Source of the DNA: Candidatus Aminicenantota bacterium | GTDB lineage: Bacteria; Acidobacteriota; Aminicenantia; Aminicenantales; Aminicenantaceae | Direction of reading: 5' to 3' | NCBI GenBank assembly: GCA_030614645.1 | Contig: JAUWTR010000012.1 | Span: 1-11,388 of the forward strand | DNA length: 11,388 bases | Part shown: piece by piece, positions 1-6,566 of the stretch | Layout: every line of letters starts with the position of its first letter | How positions within the stretch are numbered: the first letter of the stretch is position 1 | Position numbers and translations under genes: made by a program | Notes under the pieces: model-generated | Told to the model about the DNA's origin: nothing | The model's database searches: none | What the model saw: the letters and a program-made list of their open reading frames with translations, nothing else

Positions 1-1677
1 GCGCCGAAAGAAGCAGTCGACTCGCATATCCTGGTAGAGCAGTTGACAGAGATGTATGCTGATGACGAAAGGGATAAAAGGAACATTTCTGTAGTCTCTG
101 CTGGAAGTGCTGCAGAAAATACTTTGATCGGCATGTTGAACTTCAGCTGGTATGATGTTAATAGAAAAGAATGCCGGATAAAACAGGCTGGCCGTGGTGG
201 TATAGGTACGGTTTTTAGAAATAAAAATATTAAAGCACTGGTTGCAAAATCGGGAAAAATAAAGCCGAATAAGAATAATGTAGTAGACCTGCCAGCTATT
301 ATAGAAAGGGGAAAAAGATTTACAAAAGAAATGCGGGAGCTGGATGACGAACAATCCCAGATGAAGCAGGCCGGTACTGCCCATCTCATAGAAATCATGA
401 ATGATTATGACCTTCTGCCAGTACACAATTTTAAATATGGGTCCCATAAGGATGTCCCTAAGATGGACTCTAAAGTTTTAAAGACTAGATTTACTCAAGG
501 GATGCCGGATGGATGCTGGCTTGGGTGTATGATGTCCTGTTGTAAAACAGTTGAGAATTTTGAGCTTAAAACAGGGCCATATAAAGGACAAAAAGTAACA
601 GTTGAGGGCCCAGAATATGAAACAGCAGGTGGAGTCGGTTCTAATTGCGGTATTTTTGATATAGATGCTATTTTGGAGTTAAATTTTTACTGTGATACAT
701 ATGGGATTGATACTATCTCATATGGAACCTTAGTCGCTTTTACCATGGAGTGCTTTGAAAAAGGGGTGATCAATAAAGGCATCACCGGGGGTCTGAAACT
801 GAATTTTGGAAATGCCGAAGCTTCCCTGGAACTTATTCATCAAATGGCCAGAGGAGATGGATTTGGTTTGGTAGCAGGATTGGGTGTCCGTAAAATGAAA
901 GAAAGGTTTGTTAAGGAATATGGAGCGGATCCGGATTTCCTCCAGGATATTGGGATGGAAAACAAAGGATTGGAATATTCCCAGTATGTAGCAAAAGAAT
1001 CTTTGGCTCAACAAGGCGGTTTTGCCATGACCAATAAAGGCCCCCAGCATGATGAAGCCTGGTTGATCTTTATGGATATGGTAAATAAACAGATCCCCAC
1101 ATTTGAGGATAAAGCTGAGGCCTTGCATTATTTTCCTATGTTCAGAACCTGGTTTGGTCTGATGGGATTATGTAAGCTGCCATGGAATGATGTTGAACCA
1201 GCGGATAATGTTAAGACTGACGAGCCAGCTAAAGTTCCTGAACATCTTGATAATTATGTCACGATATTTAATGCTGTAACCGGGAAAAATATTGACAAGC
1301 ATGAATTGATAAAGCAGTCAGAGCGAGTCTATAATTTCCAGAGGATATTTAATCTCAGAAGAGGATATGGAAAGAGGGAACATGATGCCCAGCCTTACCG
1401 GGCTGCTGGACCTGTGACCGTAGAGGAGTATGAGTCCAGGCAGGACAGGTATGACCAGCAGATGAAAGAAATAATCGGAATTGACCCGGAAGGAAAATCA
1501 ACAGCGGAGAAGATCAAGATCACAAGAAAGCACAGAGAAGAAGTATATGAAAAATTGCTTGACGCAGTTTATAAACGAAGAGGCTGGACGAAAAATGGTA
1601 TCCCTAAGATCGAGCACTTAAGAGAGCTTAAAATGGATCTGCCGGAGCTTATTGAGGTAATTAAACCGTATCTGTAG
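1..1677 (+). CDS. aor: Aldehyde:ferredoxin oxidoreductase (tungstopterin enzyme), 5'-truncated by window edge
   Basis: The reading frame is open from base 1 with no start in the window, so the N-terminal part, which in this family carries the first tungstopterin-binding domain, is missing; 558 codons remain of a family length near 600-650. Enzymes of this family oxidise aldehydes to carboxylic acids in the cytoplasm and pass the electrons to ferredoxin. Visible marks, numbered from base 1: a glycine-rich stretch AGRGGIGTV followed by KNIKAL (about residues 63-80), typical of the family; a cysteine cluster GCWLGCMMSC with Cys172, Cys176 and Cys180; and a fourth cysteine, Cys391, in GLMGLCKLPW. 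These four are the expected [4Fe-4S] ligands. The C-terminal RRGWTKNGIP segment also fits the family. The first cysteine spacing is CX3C where classical AOR has CX2C. The true substrate cannot be told from sequence. It converges on an aldehyde dehydrogenase gene. The family call is secure. Confidence 0.93.
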   Translation, partial: APKEAVDSHILVEQLTEMYADDERDKRNISVVSAGSAAENTLIGMLNFSWYDVNRKECRIKQAGRGGIGTVFRNKNIKALVAKSGKIKPNKNNVVDLPAIIERGKRFTKEMRELDDEQSQMKQAGTAHLIEIMNDYDLLPVHNFKYGSHKDVPKMDSKVLKTRFTQGMPDGCWLGCMMSCCKTVENFELKTGPYKGQKVTVEGPEYETAGGVGSNCGIFDIDAILELNFYCDTYGIDTISYGTLVAFTMECFEKGVINKGITGGLKLNFGNAEASLELIHQMARGDGFGLVAGLGVRKMKERFVKEYGADPDFLQDIGMENKGLEYSQYVAKESLAQQGGFAMTNKGPQHDEAWLIFMDMVNKQIPTFEDKAEALHYFPMFRTWFGLMGLCKLPWNDVEPADNVKTDEPAKVPEHLDNYVTIFNAVTGKNIDKHELIKQSERVYNFQRIFNLRRGYGKREHDAQPYRAAGPVTVEEYESRQDRYDQQMKEIIGIDPEGKSTAEKIKITRKHREEVYEKLLDAVYKRRGWTKNGIPKIEHLRELKMDLPELIEVIKPYL

Positions 1678-1678
1678 C

Positions 1679-1717
1679 AACCTCGGCTCGTGAATAGCCT
1701 AGGTTAAATATTTTTTT
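1679..1717 (+). terminator. Probable intrinsic terminator between convergent genes
   Basis: Ten-base arms AACCTCGGCT (1679-1688) and AGCCTAGGTT (1696-1705) pair with a single C-T mismatch around a 7-base loop. After a 5-base AAATA spacer comes a run of seven T (1711-1717). It starts two bases after the aldehyde oxidoreductase stop codon and its right arm overlaps the stop codon of the convergent gene. The gap between stem and T-run is longer than usual, so termination strength is uncertain. Confidence 0.5.
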
Positions 1718-3284
1718 GTGTCCAGTCTCCGTCAATTAACCGCCACATTTTCCCATAAGGGTTTTTGTCCTTAAGTTCAGCCGGCAGCCGGTGTTTTCTC
1801 ACATTATCATAGCAGTGCAGAGCTGAGAAACGCAGCATTGCAGCAGGAATCCCTACTGAAGTGAAACCTGGGTGTCCGGTGGCAGGGAAGGGGCCTCCGT
1901 GGCTCATAGCCGGAGAAACAGCTACTCCGGTCGGCATTTTATCATTTATTAAGCGCCCCACTTTTGTCCGTAAAATTGCTTCAATCTCAGCGTAAAGGGA
2001 TTCTTCTTTATCGGTATGGCTGTAAATTGAACCTGTGAGATTCCCTTCCAAATGAGTGGCTATAGTTATCATTTGTTTGATATTTTCTGCAACTACTATT
2101 AGAGAGGACGGGCCGAATGCTTCTGTCTGGAGTTTTTTGCTTTTCTTTAAGAATTTATCTCCCGTGACCCTAAGGAGAGTATTGGCAAAACTGAATGCCT
2201 TTGTGTCAATCTTTTTCCCACCGCTGACTATTTCAGCGCCGGATATTTTCAATGAAGCAACAGCTGCAGAAAGAGATTGGAGTACTTGTCGGCTTAAAAG
2301 AATGCTGGCAGGAGTTGATCTCAGTTTTTCAGCTAGGATTTTTATGAAGTTTTCAGTATCCTGATTTTTTAAGAGGACAACCAGTCCTGGATTTGTGCAG
2401 AACTGTCCAGCTCCCAGAGTACAGGATTGGCTGAGTTCTTCCGCGATTTCTTTCCCGCGCTCTTTAAGAGCCAGAGGAAAAATAAAGACAGGATTGAGGC
2501 CTGACATTTCGATGTAGATCAATTTGCTGGCTGATTCGGCTGCATGTTTTAAAGCAAGCCCTGATTTGCGGCTGCCGGTAAATGCAGTGGCTCCGGTTAA
2601 TGGATGAGATACAAGTTTAAAGCCGTCTTCAGGTTGCAGATGATATATAAGCTGGATCATTGTCAGGGGAAGACCGCATTTTTTTAAAGCTTTTAAGGCT
2701 ACTTCTGCAAAGATCCTTGTTGTACCCGGATGACCGGGATTTGCTTTAGCGATCACTGGATTTCCGGAGGCTATAGCTGCGGCAAAATCCCCGCCGGAAA
2801 TGGAGTTAAAGGCAAATGGAAAATTATTCGGGCCAAAGATAACAACCGGCCCTCCCAGAGGGCTGAATTTAGAGCGGATATTGGCTTTAGTATCTATGGT
2901 AGCCCGGCACCATGAACGATCTTTAGCAGCTCTGGCTGCCTTGCGTAATTGATCCGTAGTGCGGGGCAGTTCAATATCAAGAAAGCGGGATTTTTCAGGA
3001 AGAGCGGTTTCAATTGCTGCGGTCTGGGATAAGAGGGCGGCATGAGCTTCGATATTAGAGGCATAGAGTTCGAGGAATTTAGCAATATTCTCCGGAGAAA
3101 CAGACTTAAGTTCCTTAACAGCCCAGTACGAAGCAGAAAGAGCAAGTTCAATATCAGTAAAACTGGAAATGGGGTATCTCTTTGCTTGAGCTACTCCTGT
3201 TTCCGGAGTAATGGACTGGAAGTGCCCAATAGGAGACTTAGGTTCCCGCCAGGATCCGTTGATCAAAACTGGTTGTATAGGCAT
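1704..3284 (-). CDS. Aldehyde dehydrogenase, NADP-type (alpha-ketoglutaric semialdehyde dehydrogenase-like)
   Basis: A 526-residue member of the aldehyde dehydrogenase superfamily, which oxidises an aldehyde to an acid with NAD(P)+. The catalytic set is complete: Asn154 in GPNNFPFAFN, Lys180 in PVIAKANPGHPGT (cofactor contact), the FTGSRKSG nucleotide-binding turn (235-242), general-base Glu259 in EMSGLNP and nucleophile Cys296 in GAGQFCTNPG. The C-terminal part with PTGV, SHGGPFPAT and FTSVG matches the branch annotated as aldehyde dehydrogenase (NADP+) or 2,5-dioxovalerate dehydrogenase, which acts in sugar-acid and hydroxyproline breakdown. No other gene of those pathways is here, so the substrate is open. 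The start is well supported: AGGAGG lies six bases upstream (3291-3296). It is convergent with the ferredoxin-linked aldehyde oxidoreductase and divergent from the PspC-domain gene. The superfamily call is firm; the substrate class is tentative. Confidence 0.92.
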   Translation of the reverse strand: MPIQPVLINGSWREPKSPIGHFQSITPETGVAQAKRYPISSFTDIELALSASYWAVKELKSVSPENIAKFLELYASNIEAHAALLSQTAAIETALPEKSRFLDIELPRTTDQLRKAARAAKDRSWCRATIDTKANIRSKFSPLGGPVVIFGPNNFPFAFNSISGGDFAAAIASGNPVIAKANPGHPGTTRIFAEVALKALKKCGLPLTMIQLIYHLQPEDGFKLVSHPLTGATAFTGSRKSGLALKHAAESASKLIYIEMSGLNPVFIFPLALKERGKEIAEELSQSCTLGAGQFCTNPGLVVLLKNQDTENFIKILAEKLRSTPASILLSRQVLQSLSAAVASLKISGAEIVSGGKKIDTKAFSFANTLLRVTGDKFLKKSKKLQTEAFGPSSLIVVAENIKQMITIATHLEGNLTGSIYSHTDKEESLYAEIEAILRTKVGRLINDKMPTGVAVSPAMSHGGPFPATGHPGFTSVGIPAAMLRFSALHCYDNVRKHRLPAELKDKNPYGKMWRLIDGDWTQKNI

Positions 3285-3305
3285 AGTGTTCCTCCTATAC
3301 TATAA

Positions 3306-3334
3306 ATGGTAAATAGAAAATGGAAAATTGTAAA
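3306..3334 (-). promoter_or_regulatory. Candidate sigma70 promoter for the aldehyde dehydrogenase gene
   Basis: Read on the minus strand: TTTACA (3334 down to 3329), a 17-base spacer, then TACCAT (3311 down to 3306). Transcription would begin near 3299, leaving a leader of about 15 bases that still holds the AGGAGG ribosome binding site. The region is AT-rich, so chance matches are common. Confidence 0.3.
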
Positions 3335-3337
3335 TAG
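3309..3337. repeat. Direct repeat GTAAATAG, 21-bp period
   Basis: GTAAATAG occurs at 3309-3316 and again at 3330-3337, exactly 21 bp apart, about two helical turns. AAATGG is also repeated nearby (3304-3309 and 3318-3323). The repeat lies within the candidate promoter of the aldehyde dehydrogenase gene and upstream of the PspC-domain gene, so it could be a two-site operator or simple AT-rich duplication. Confidence 0.4.
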
Positions 3338-3358
3338 CTAATAAAGATGTTTATTATT

Positions 3359-3387
3359 TTGCCCAGAGGAACTTTTTGGGATAAAAT
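3359..3387 (+). promoter_or_regulatory. Candidate sigma70 promoter for the PspC-domain gene
   Basis: TTGCCC (3359-3364), a 17-base spacer and TAAAAT (3382-3387, five of six consensus bases). The predicted transcription start near 3394 leaves only about eight leader bases before the ATG at 3402. No Shine-Dalgarno sequence is visible there, which agrees with a very short leader. Confidence 0.4.
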
Positions 3388-3401
3388 GCGTATTAAATAG
3401 T

Positions 3402-3638
3402 ATGACAAAGAAATTATACCGAGCTCAGAGTAATAAAATGCTCGGCGGAATTTGCGCTGGGCTGGCGGAGTATCTGGAGGTCGATTCGACCTTGATCAGA
3501 TTGATATTTGTTGCTGTTGGATTATTGACAGCCATTTTTCCCATGCTTCTTTTTTATGTGATTGCCTGGATTATAATACCAGTCAGGGAAGAAATCGAAC
3601 AAATTCGCAAGCAGCAAAAATCTAATAACAAAAAGTAA
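3402..3638 (+). CDS. PspC-domain small membrane protein
   Basis: A 78-residue protein that is essentially one PspC domain. The N-terminal part LYRAQSNKMLGGICAGLAEY (about 5-24) followed by LEVDSTLIRLIFV is the characteristic domain signature. A long hydrophobic stretch (about 32-60) ends at IIIPV and should lie in the cytoplasmic membrane; a short charged tail rich in Lys, Arg and Gln follows. In enterobacteria PspC takes part in the phage-shock response to membrane stress together with PspA and PspB. No pspA or pspB homologue is present here, and stand-alone PspC-domain proteins in other phyla often have no proven role, so I give the domain and no gene symbol. The ATG at 3402 has no clear ribosome binding site. 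The gene is followed by about 120 bases without a gene. Confidence 0.88.
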   Translation: MTKKLYRAQSNKMLGGICAGLAEYLEVDSTLIRLIFVAVGLLTAIFPMLLFYVIAWIIIPVREEIEQIRKQQKSNNKK

Positions 3639-3710
3639 AAAGCCTGAAGCTTTGGGCTCCTATAGGTAGTTTTCATACTCCTATTTCCATTCACCTTTAT
3701 GGATATACAT

Positions 3711-3739
3711 TTGACTTAATTTTCTTTATTCGTTATGTT
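3711..3739 (+). promoter_or_regulatory. Candidate sigma70 promoter for the kinase-panBCD cluster
   Basis: TTGACT (3711-3716, five of six consensus bases), a 17-base spacer and TATGTT (3734-3739, four of six). Transcription would start near 3746, just upstream of both possible start codons of the kinase gene. It is the best promoter-like sequence in the 110 bases between the PspC-domain gene and the kinase gene. Confidence 0.42.
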
Positions 3740-3760
3740 TATGCGGTATTGGGTGAACAA

Positions 3761-4417
3761 ATGTTTGATGCTAATAACTTTAAATTCCAGCATATTGCAA
3801 TCGAGGGAGTTATGAATTCTGGAAAGACAAAACTTGCCGAAATGCTGGCTAAAAAAACCGGAGCAAAAGCGGTTTTTGATAGAAAAGATAATCCTTATCT
3901 GAAAGAATTTTATAATGAGAGTAAAGGGGCTTCATTTCTCACTCAGCTTGTTTTTTTAGTAAACCGATATCACCAGCAATCTCAGCTTCTGCAGAGAGAT
4001 CTGTTTCAGGAAAGCATTATCAGTGATTATCTTTTTGAAAAAGACAAGATATATGCTTACCAGACTCTAGCTGATGATGAACTTATCGTATATGAGAAAA
4101 TAAATAATATTTTTTCAGAAAGGATCGTTAAACCGGATCTGACCATTTATTTACAGGTTTCGTTTTCTACGATTTTAAAAAGGATAAAAAAAGAAGGGGA
4201 TTCTGTAAAAAAGGCCATATCCGAAAAATATCTACAGGATATTATCGAAGCTTTCGATTATTTTTTCTTCAACTACCAGGCAACGCCTTTGCTGGTAGTT
4301 AAAGCAGATGAATTGGAATTTTCCCAGGATAGGGATGTTGTCGATCTTATTGAAAAGATCAAACAAATGAAAAAAAGTCCGTTATTTTATGTTCCATTGA
4401 GCAAATCAAATAAATAG
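3761..4417 (+). CDS. Deoxynucleoside kinase family protein
   Basis: A 218-residue P-loop kinase of the deoxynucleoside kinase family (deoxyadenosine/deoxyguanosine kinase type), expected to phosphorylate deoxynucleosides for salvage in the cytoplasm. Numbered from the ATG at 3761: P-loop GVMNSGKT (16-23) in IAIEGVMNSGKT, DNPYLKEFY (43-51) matching the family's substrate-site segment, ISDYLFEKDKIYA (87-99) in the place of the usual (E/D)RS region, the strand DLTIYLQ (126-132) before the lid, and a basic lid-like region (about 139-157). The start is uncertain. A TTG at 3749 would add four residues; I prefer the ATG at 3761 because GGGTGA (3751-3756) lies four bases before it and the TTG is almost at the predicted transcription start. 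It precedes panB by 51 bases on the same strand, which suggests co-transcription. Which deoxynucleoside it uses cannot be read from sequence. Confidence 0.8.
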   Translation: MFDANNFKFQHIAIEGVMNSGKTKLAEMLAKKTGAKAVFDRKDNPYLKEFYNESKGASFLTQLVFLVNRYHQQSQLLQRDLFQESIISDYLFEKDKIYAYQTLADDELIVYEKINNIFSERIVKPDLTIYLQVSFSTILKRIKKEGDSVKKAISEKYLQDIIEAFDYFFFNYQATPLLVVKADELEFSQDRDVVDLIEKIKQMKKSPLFYVPLSKSNK

Positions 4418-4423
4418 ACTTTA

Positions 4424-4454
4424 CCTCAATCCTGATATTAAAGGCAGGATGGGG
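4424..4454 (+). other. RNA hairpin just upstream of the panB ribosome binding site
   Basis: Left arm CCTCAATCCTG (4424-4434) pairs with right arm CAGGATGGGG (4445-4454) to give ten base pairs, including one G-U pair, with a single bulged A, closed by a 10-base loop. No T-run follows, so it is not an intrinsic terminator. It ends about four bases before the AAGGA ribosome binding site of panB. It might influence panB translation or mRNA processing; the role is inferred only from position. Confidence 0.38.
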
Positions 4455-4468
4455 AGAAAGGATTTATA

Positions 4469-5320
4469 ATGTCAGAAAAAACAATCCAAAAAGTAACCTT
4501 GCCGTTTCTTAGAAAAATGAAAAAGAAAGGGCGGAAGATAACAGCTCTTACTGCTTATGATTTTCCGACGGCAAAAATTGTCGACCAGGCCGGAATTGAT
4601 GTAATTTTAGTTGGAGATTCACTGGGGATGGTAGTTCTGGGATATGAGAATACAATTCCTGTGACTATGGATGAAATGATCCATCACACCAAGGCCGTAA
4701 CCAGAGCAGTAAAGAGAGCATTGATTGTAGGAGATATGCCGTATTTTTCATATCATCTTTCCAGCGAAGAGACTGTATTGAATGCTTCCCGTTTTCTTAA
4801 GGAAGCAGGGGCTAACGCAGTTAAGATCGAAGGTGCTTCTGAAAAAAGGTTGGAATTGGTAAAGACTATGATAGAGGCAGATATACCTGTAATGGGGCAT
4901 GTGGGGCTTACTCCCCAGTCGATCTATCATTTGGGGAGGTTTAAAGTCAGGGGCAAAGAGATTGAGGGGGCAAAACAAATTGTTAGGATGGCAGTGGATC
5001 TGGAAAAAGCAGGAGTTTTTGCTGTTGTGTTGGAATGTGTGCCTATGGAGCTGGCAAAAATAATCACCAACAGATTGGAAATTCCCACCATCGGAATTGG
5101 AGCTGGGCCTCTATGTGACGGGCAAATACTGGTCTTTCATGACCTAGTAGGATATTCAAACGGGTATCTGCCCAAGTTTGTAAAGAGATATGCAGAGTTG
5201 CATGAGGTCTTAAATAAGGCCGTACAAGGTTATATTGAAGATGTTAGGTCTGAAACATTTCCCGAAGACAAGTATTCCTACCACTTTAAGTCAAAAAAGG
5301 ACCTGAAGGAATTAAAATAA
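4469..5320 (+). CDS. panB: 3-methyl-2-oxobutanoate hydroxymethyltransferase (ketopantoate hydroxymethyltransferase)
   Basis: This 283-residue enzyme transfers a hydroxymethyl group from 5,10-methylenetetrahydrofolate to 2-oxoisovalerate, giving ketopantoate, the first committed step of pantothenate synthesis. The length fits the family (about 265-285). Visible family motifs: TALTAYDFPTAK (26-36); VGDSLGM with metal-binding Asp50; VGDMPYFSY with Asp89; VKIEGA (118-123) with Lys119 and metal-ligand Glu121; HVGLTPQS (144-151); catalytic Glu189 in LECVP; and GIGAGPLCDGQILVFHDL (209-226). The start is supported by AAGGA at 4458-4462, six bases before the ATG. One base separates its stop codon from the panC ATG, so translation of the two is probably coupled. 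Confidence 0.97.
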   Translation: MSEKTIQKVTLPFLRKMKKKGRKITALTAYDFPTAKIVDQAGIDVILVGDSLGMVVLGYENTIPVTMDEMIHHTKAVTRAVKRALIVGDMPYFSYHLSSEETVLNASRFLKEAGANAVKIEGASEKRLELVKTMIEADIPVMGHVGLTPQSIYHLGRFKVRGKEIEGAKQIVRMAVDLEKAGVFAVVLECVPMELAKIITNRLEIPTIGIGAGPLCDGQILVFHDLVGYSNGYLPKFVKRYAELHEVLNKAVQGYIEDVRSETFPEDKYSYHFKSKKDLKELK

Positions 5321-5321
5321 A

Positions 5322-6161
5322 ATGAAGACAGTAAAGTCGATCTATGAAGTGAAAGAATATGTCAAGGAATTGAGGAGGAAAGGAAAAAGCATTGGTTTTG
5401 TGCCGACTATGGGGTATTTACATGCCGGACATCTAAGCCTGGTAAAGGAGTCAGTCTGGAGATGTGATTGCACGGTAGTCAGTATTTTTATTAATCCGGC
5501 TCAATTTGCTCCAAATGAAGATTTTAATAAGTATCCCCGAAATATACAGCGTGATATAGAGGTTTTAGAAAAGGAAGGAGTGGATTTGATATTTATCCCC
5601 GGAGATGGGGAAATGTATCCTGAGGGGTATAAAACTTATGTTGGAGTGAAAAATTTACAGGACAGGCTGTGCGGGATATCACGACCGGATTTTTTCAAAG
5701 GAGTGTGTACTATTGTCTTGAAACTTTTTAATATTGTTACACCTGACATTTCCTTTTTTGGACAAAAAGATGCCCAGCAGGCGGTTATTTTAAAGAAAAT
5801 GGCCTGTGATTTAAATTTGGATGTAAAAGTTGAAGCCTTGCCGATTATAAGAGAAAAAAGTGGCCTGGCCTTAAGCTCCCGTAACGAATATCTTGATAAA
5901 AAGCAGAAAAAAGCTGCCCTGTGCCTTTCAAGGAGCCTAGCAAGAGCCCGTAAGGCGGTGGAAGCAGGGGAAAAAAACGCTGCCCGGATCTTAAAAAGAA
6001 TAAAGGCTGAGATTGAATCCGAGCCTTTAGCAAGGATTGATTATGTAGAGATCGTAGATTCTGGGAATCTTCAATCACTGAAGCAAATCAAGGATAAAAC
6101 ATTAATAGCTGTTGCAGTTTTTATTAACAATGTCAGGCTGATCGATAATATTATTGTATAA
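5322..6161 (+). CDS. panC: Pantothenate synthetase (pantoate--beta-alanine ligase)
   Basis: This 279-residue enzyme joins pantoate and beta-alanine with ATP, through a pantoyl-adenylate, to make pantothenate. It has the family's nucleotidyltransferase signatures: FVPTMGYLHAGH (26-37) with His34 and His37 of the HIGH-like motif, NPAQFAPNEDFNKYPR (58-73) with substrate-binding Gln61, FFGQKDAQQ (145-153), and LSSRNEYL (184-191) as the KMSKS-like loop. The conserved RPGHF segment reads RPDFF here (121-125), replacing its histidine; the other active-site residues are in place, so activity is expected. The start follows directly from panB with a one-base gap and lies inside the end of panB's AT-rich tail without a strong ribosome binding site of its own, which fits translational coupling. 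panD follows 18 bases later. Confidence 0.97.
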   Translation: MKTVKSIYEVKEYVKELRRKGKSIGFVPTMGYLHAGHLSLVKESVWRCDCTVVSIFINPAQFAPNEDFNKYPRNIQRDIEVLEKEGVDLIFIPGDGEMYPEGYKTYVGVKNLQDRLCGISRPDFFKGVCTIVLKLFNIVTPDISFFGQKDAQQAVILKKMACDLNLDVKVEALPIIREKSGLALSSRNEYLDKKQKKAALCLSRSLARARKAVEAGEKNAARILKRIKAEIESEPLARIDYVEIVDSGNLQSLKQIKDKTLIAVAVFINNVRLIDNIIV

Positions 6162-6179
6162 AATCAGGAGAAAGGAGAT

Positions 6180-6536
6180 ATGAAAAGAATAATGCTGAAA
6201 TCTAAAGTGCATAAAGTCGCAGCAACAGAAACAAACCTGGAATATGATGGAAGCCTAACTCTGGATGCCAGCCTGATGGAAGCTGCTGACATGGTGCCTA
6301 ATGAGCAGATTCATGTGTATAATATAAAAAATGGCAAAAGGTTTATAACTTATTTGATCAAGGGTGAACCTGAATCCGGAGTCGTGGGGATCAATGATGC
6401 TGCTGCCCATAAAGTGGAAGTAGGAGACCGCCTGATAATCGCAACCTATGTTTTAATGGAAGATAGAGAAACAGATTATTATATGCCTAAGATTGTAGTG
6501 GTAGATGGGAATAACAAAATTAAAGAAATCAAATAA
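6180..6536 (+). CDS. panD: Aspartate 1-decarboxylase proenzyme (pyruvoyl-dependent)
   Basis: A 118-residue PanD that decarboxylates L-aspartate to beta-alanine, the co-substrate of the PanC enzyme encoded just upstream. Family members cleave themselves between Gly24 and Ser25 to create the pyruvoyl cofactor; both residues are present in EYDGSLTLD (21-29). Lys9, Arg54, Thr57 and Tyr58 fall at the numbering known for the E. coli enzyme's active site (KRFITYLI). The GINDAAAHK segment (69-77 region) keeps the asparagine, with Asp in place of the more usual following Gly. The start is set by AGGAG (6166-6170) nine bases upstream plus a second purine run. No maturation factor gene of the PanM/PanZ type is nearby, so unaided self-processing is likely. 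It closes the kinase-panBCD run and converges on guaB. Confidence 0.97.
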   Translation: MKRIMLKSKVHKVAATETNLEYDGSLTLDASLMEAADMVPNEQIHVYNIKNGKRFITYLIKGEPESGVVGINDAAAHKVEVGDRLIIATYVLMEDRETDYYMPKIVVVDGNNKIKEIK

Positions 6537-6543
6537 CATAAAT

Positions 6544-6564
6544 TATTCATAAAAAATGTCGATA
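6544..6564. repeat. 21-bp dispersed intergenic element, copy 1
   Basis: The 30-bp gap between the panD and guaB stop codons holds a 21-base element beginning TATTCATAAA and ending AATGTCGATA. It matches 20 of 21 bases with 10714-10734, in the same orientation; the only difference is A6554 against T10724. Each copy has a small internal symmetry, CAT and ATG around an A-rich pentamer. Weak outer arms AATTAT/ATAATT (6541-6546, 6562-6567) flank this copy. It has no T-run or GC-rich stem and is not a good terminator. Confidence 0.6.
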
Positions 6565-6566
6565 AT

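Noticed and set aside
730..1128. 132-codon minus-strand frame inside the aldehyde oxidoreductase gene
   Set aside because: It lies wholly antisense to a clear conserved gene and its translation has no recognisable domain.
3643..3660. Hairpin AGCCTGA/TTTGGGCT after the PspC-domain gene as a terminator
   Set aside because: Seven pairs include two G-U pairs, and no T-run follows directly; the nearest short T-run is over ten bases away.
6537..6566. Bidirectional terminator between panD and guaB
   Set aside because: The only pairing is a six-pair AT stem with no T-run on either side; the sequence is better described as the 21-bp repeat.
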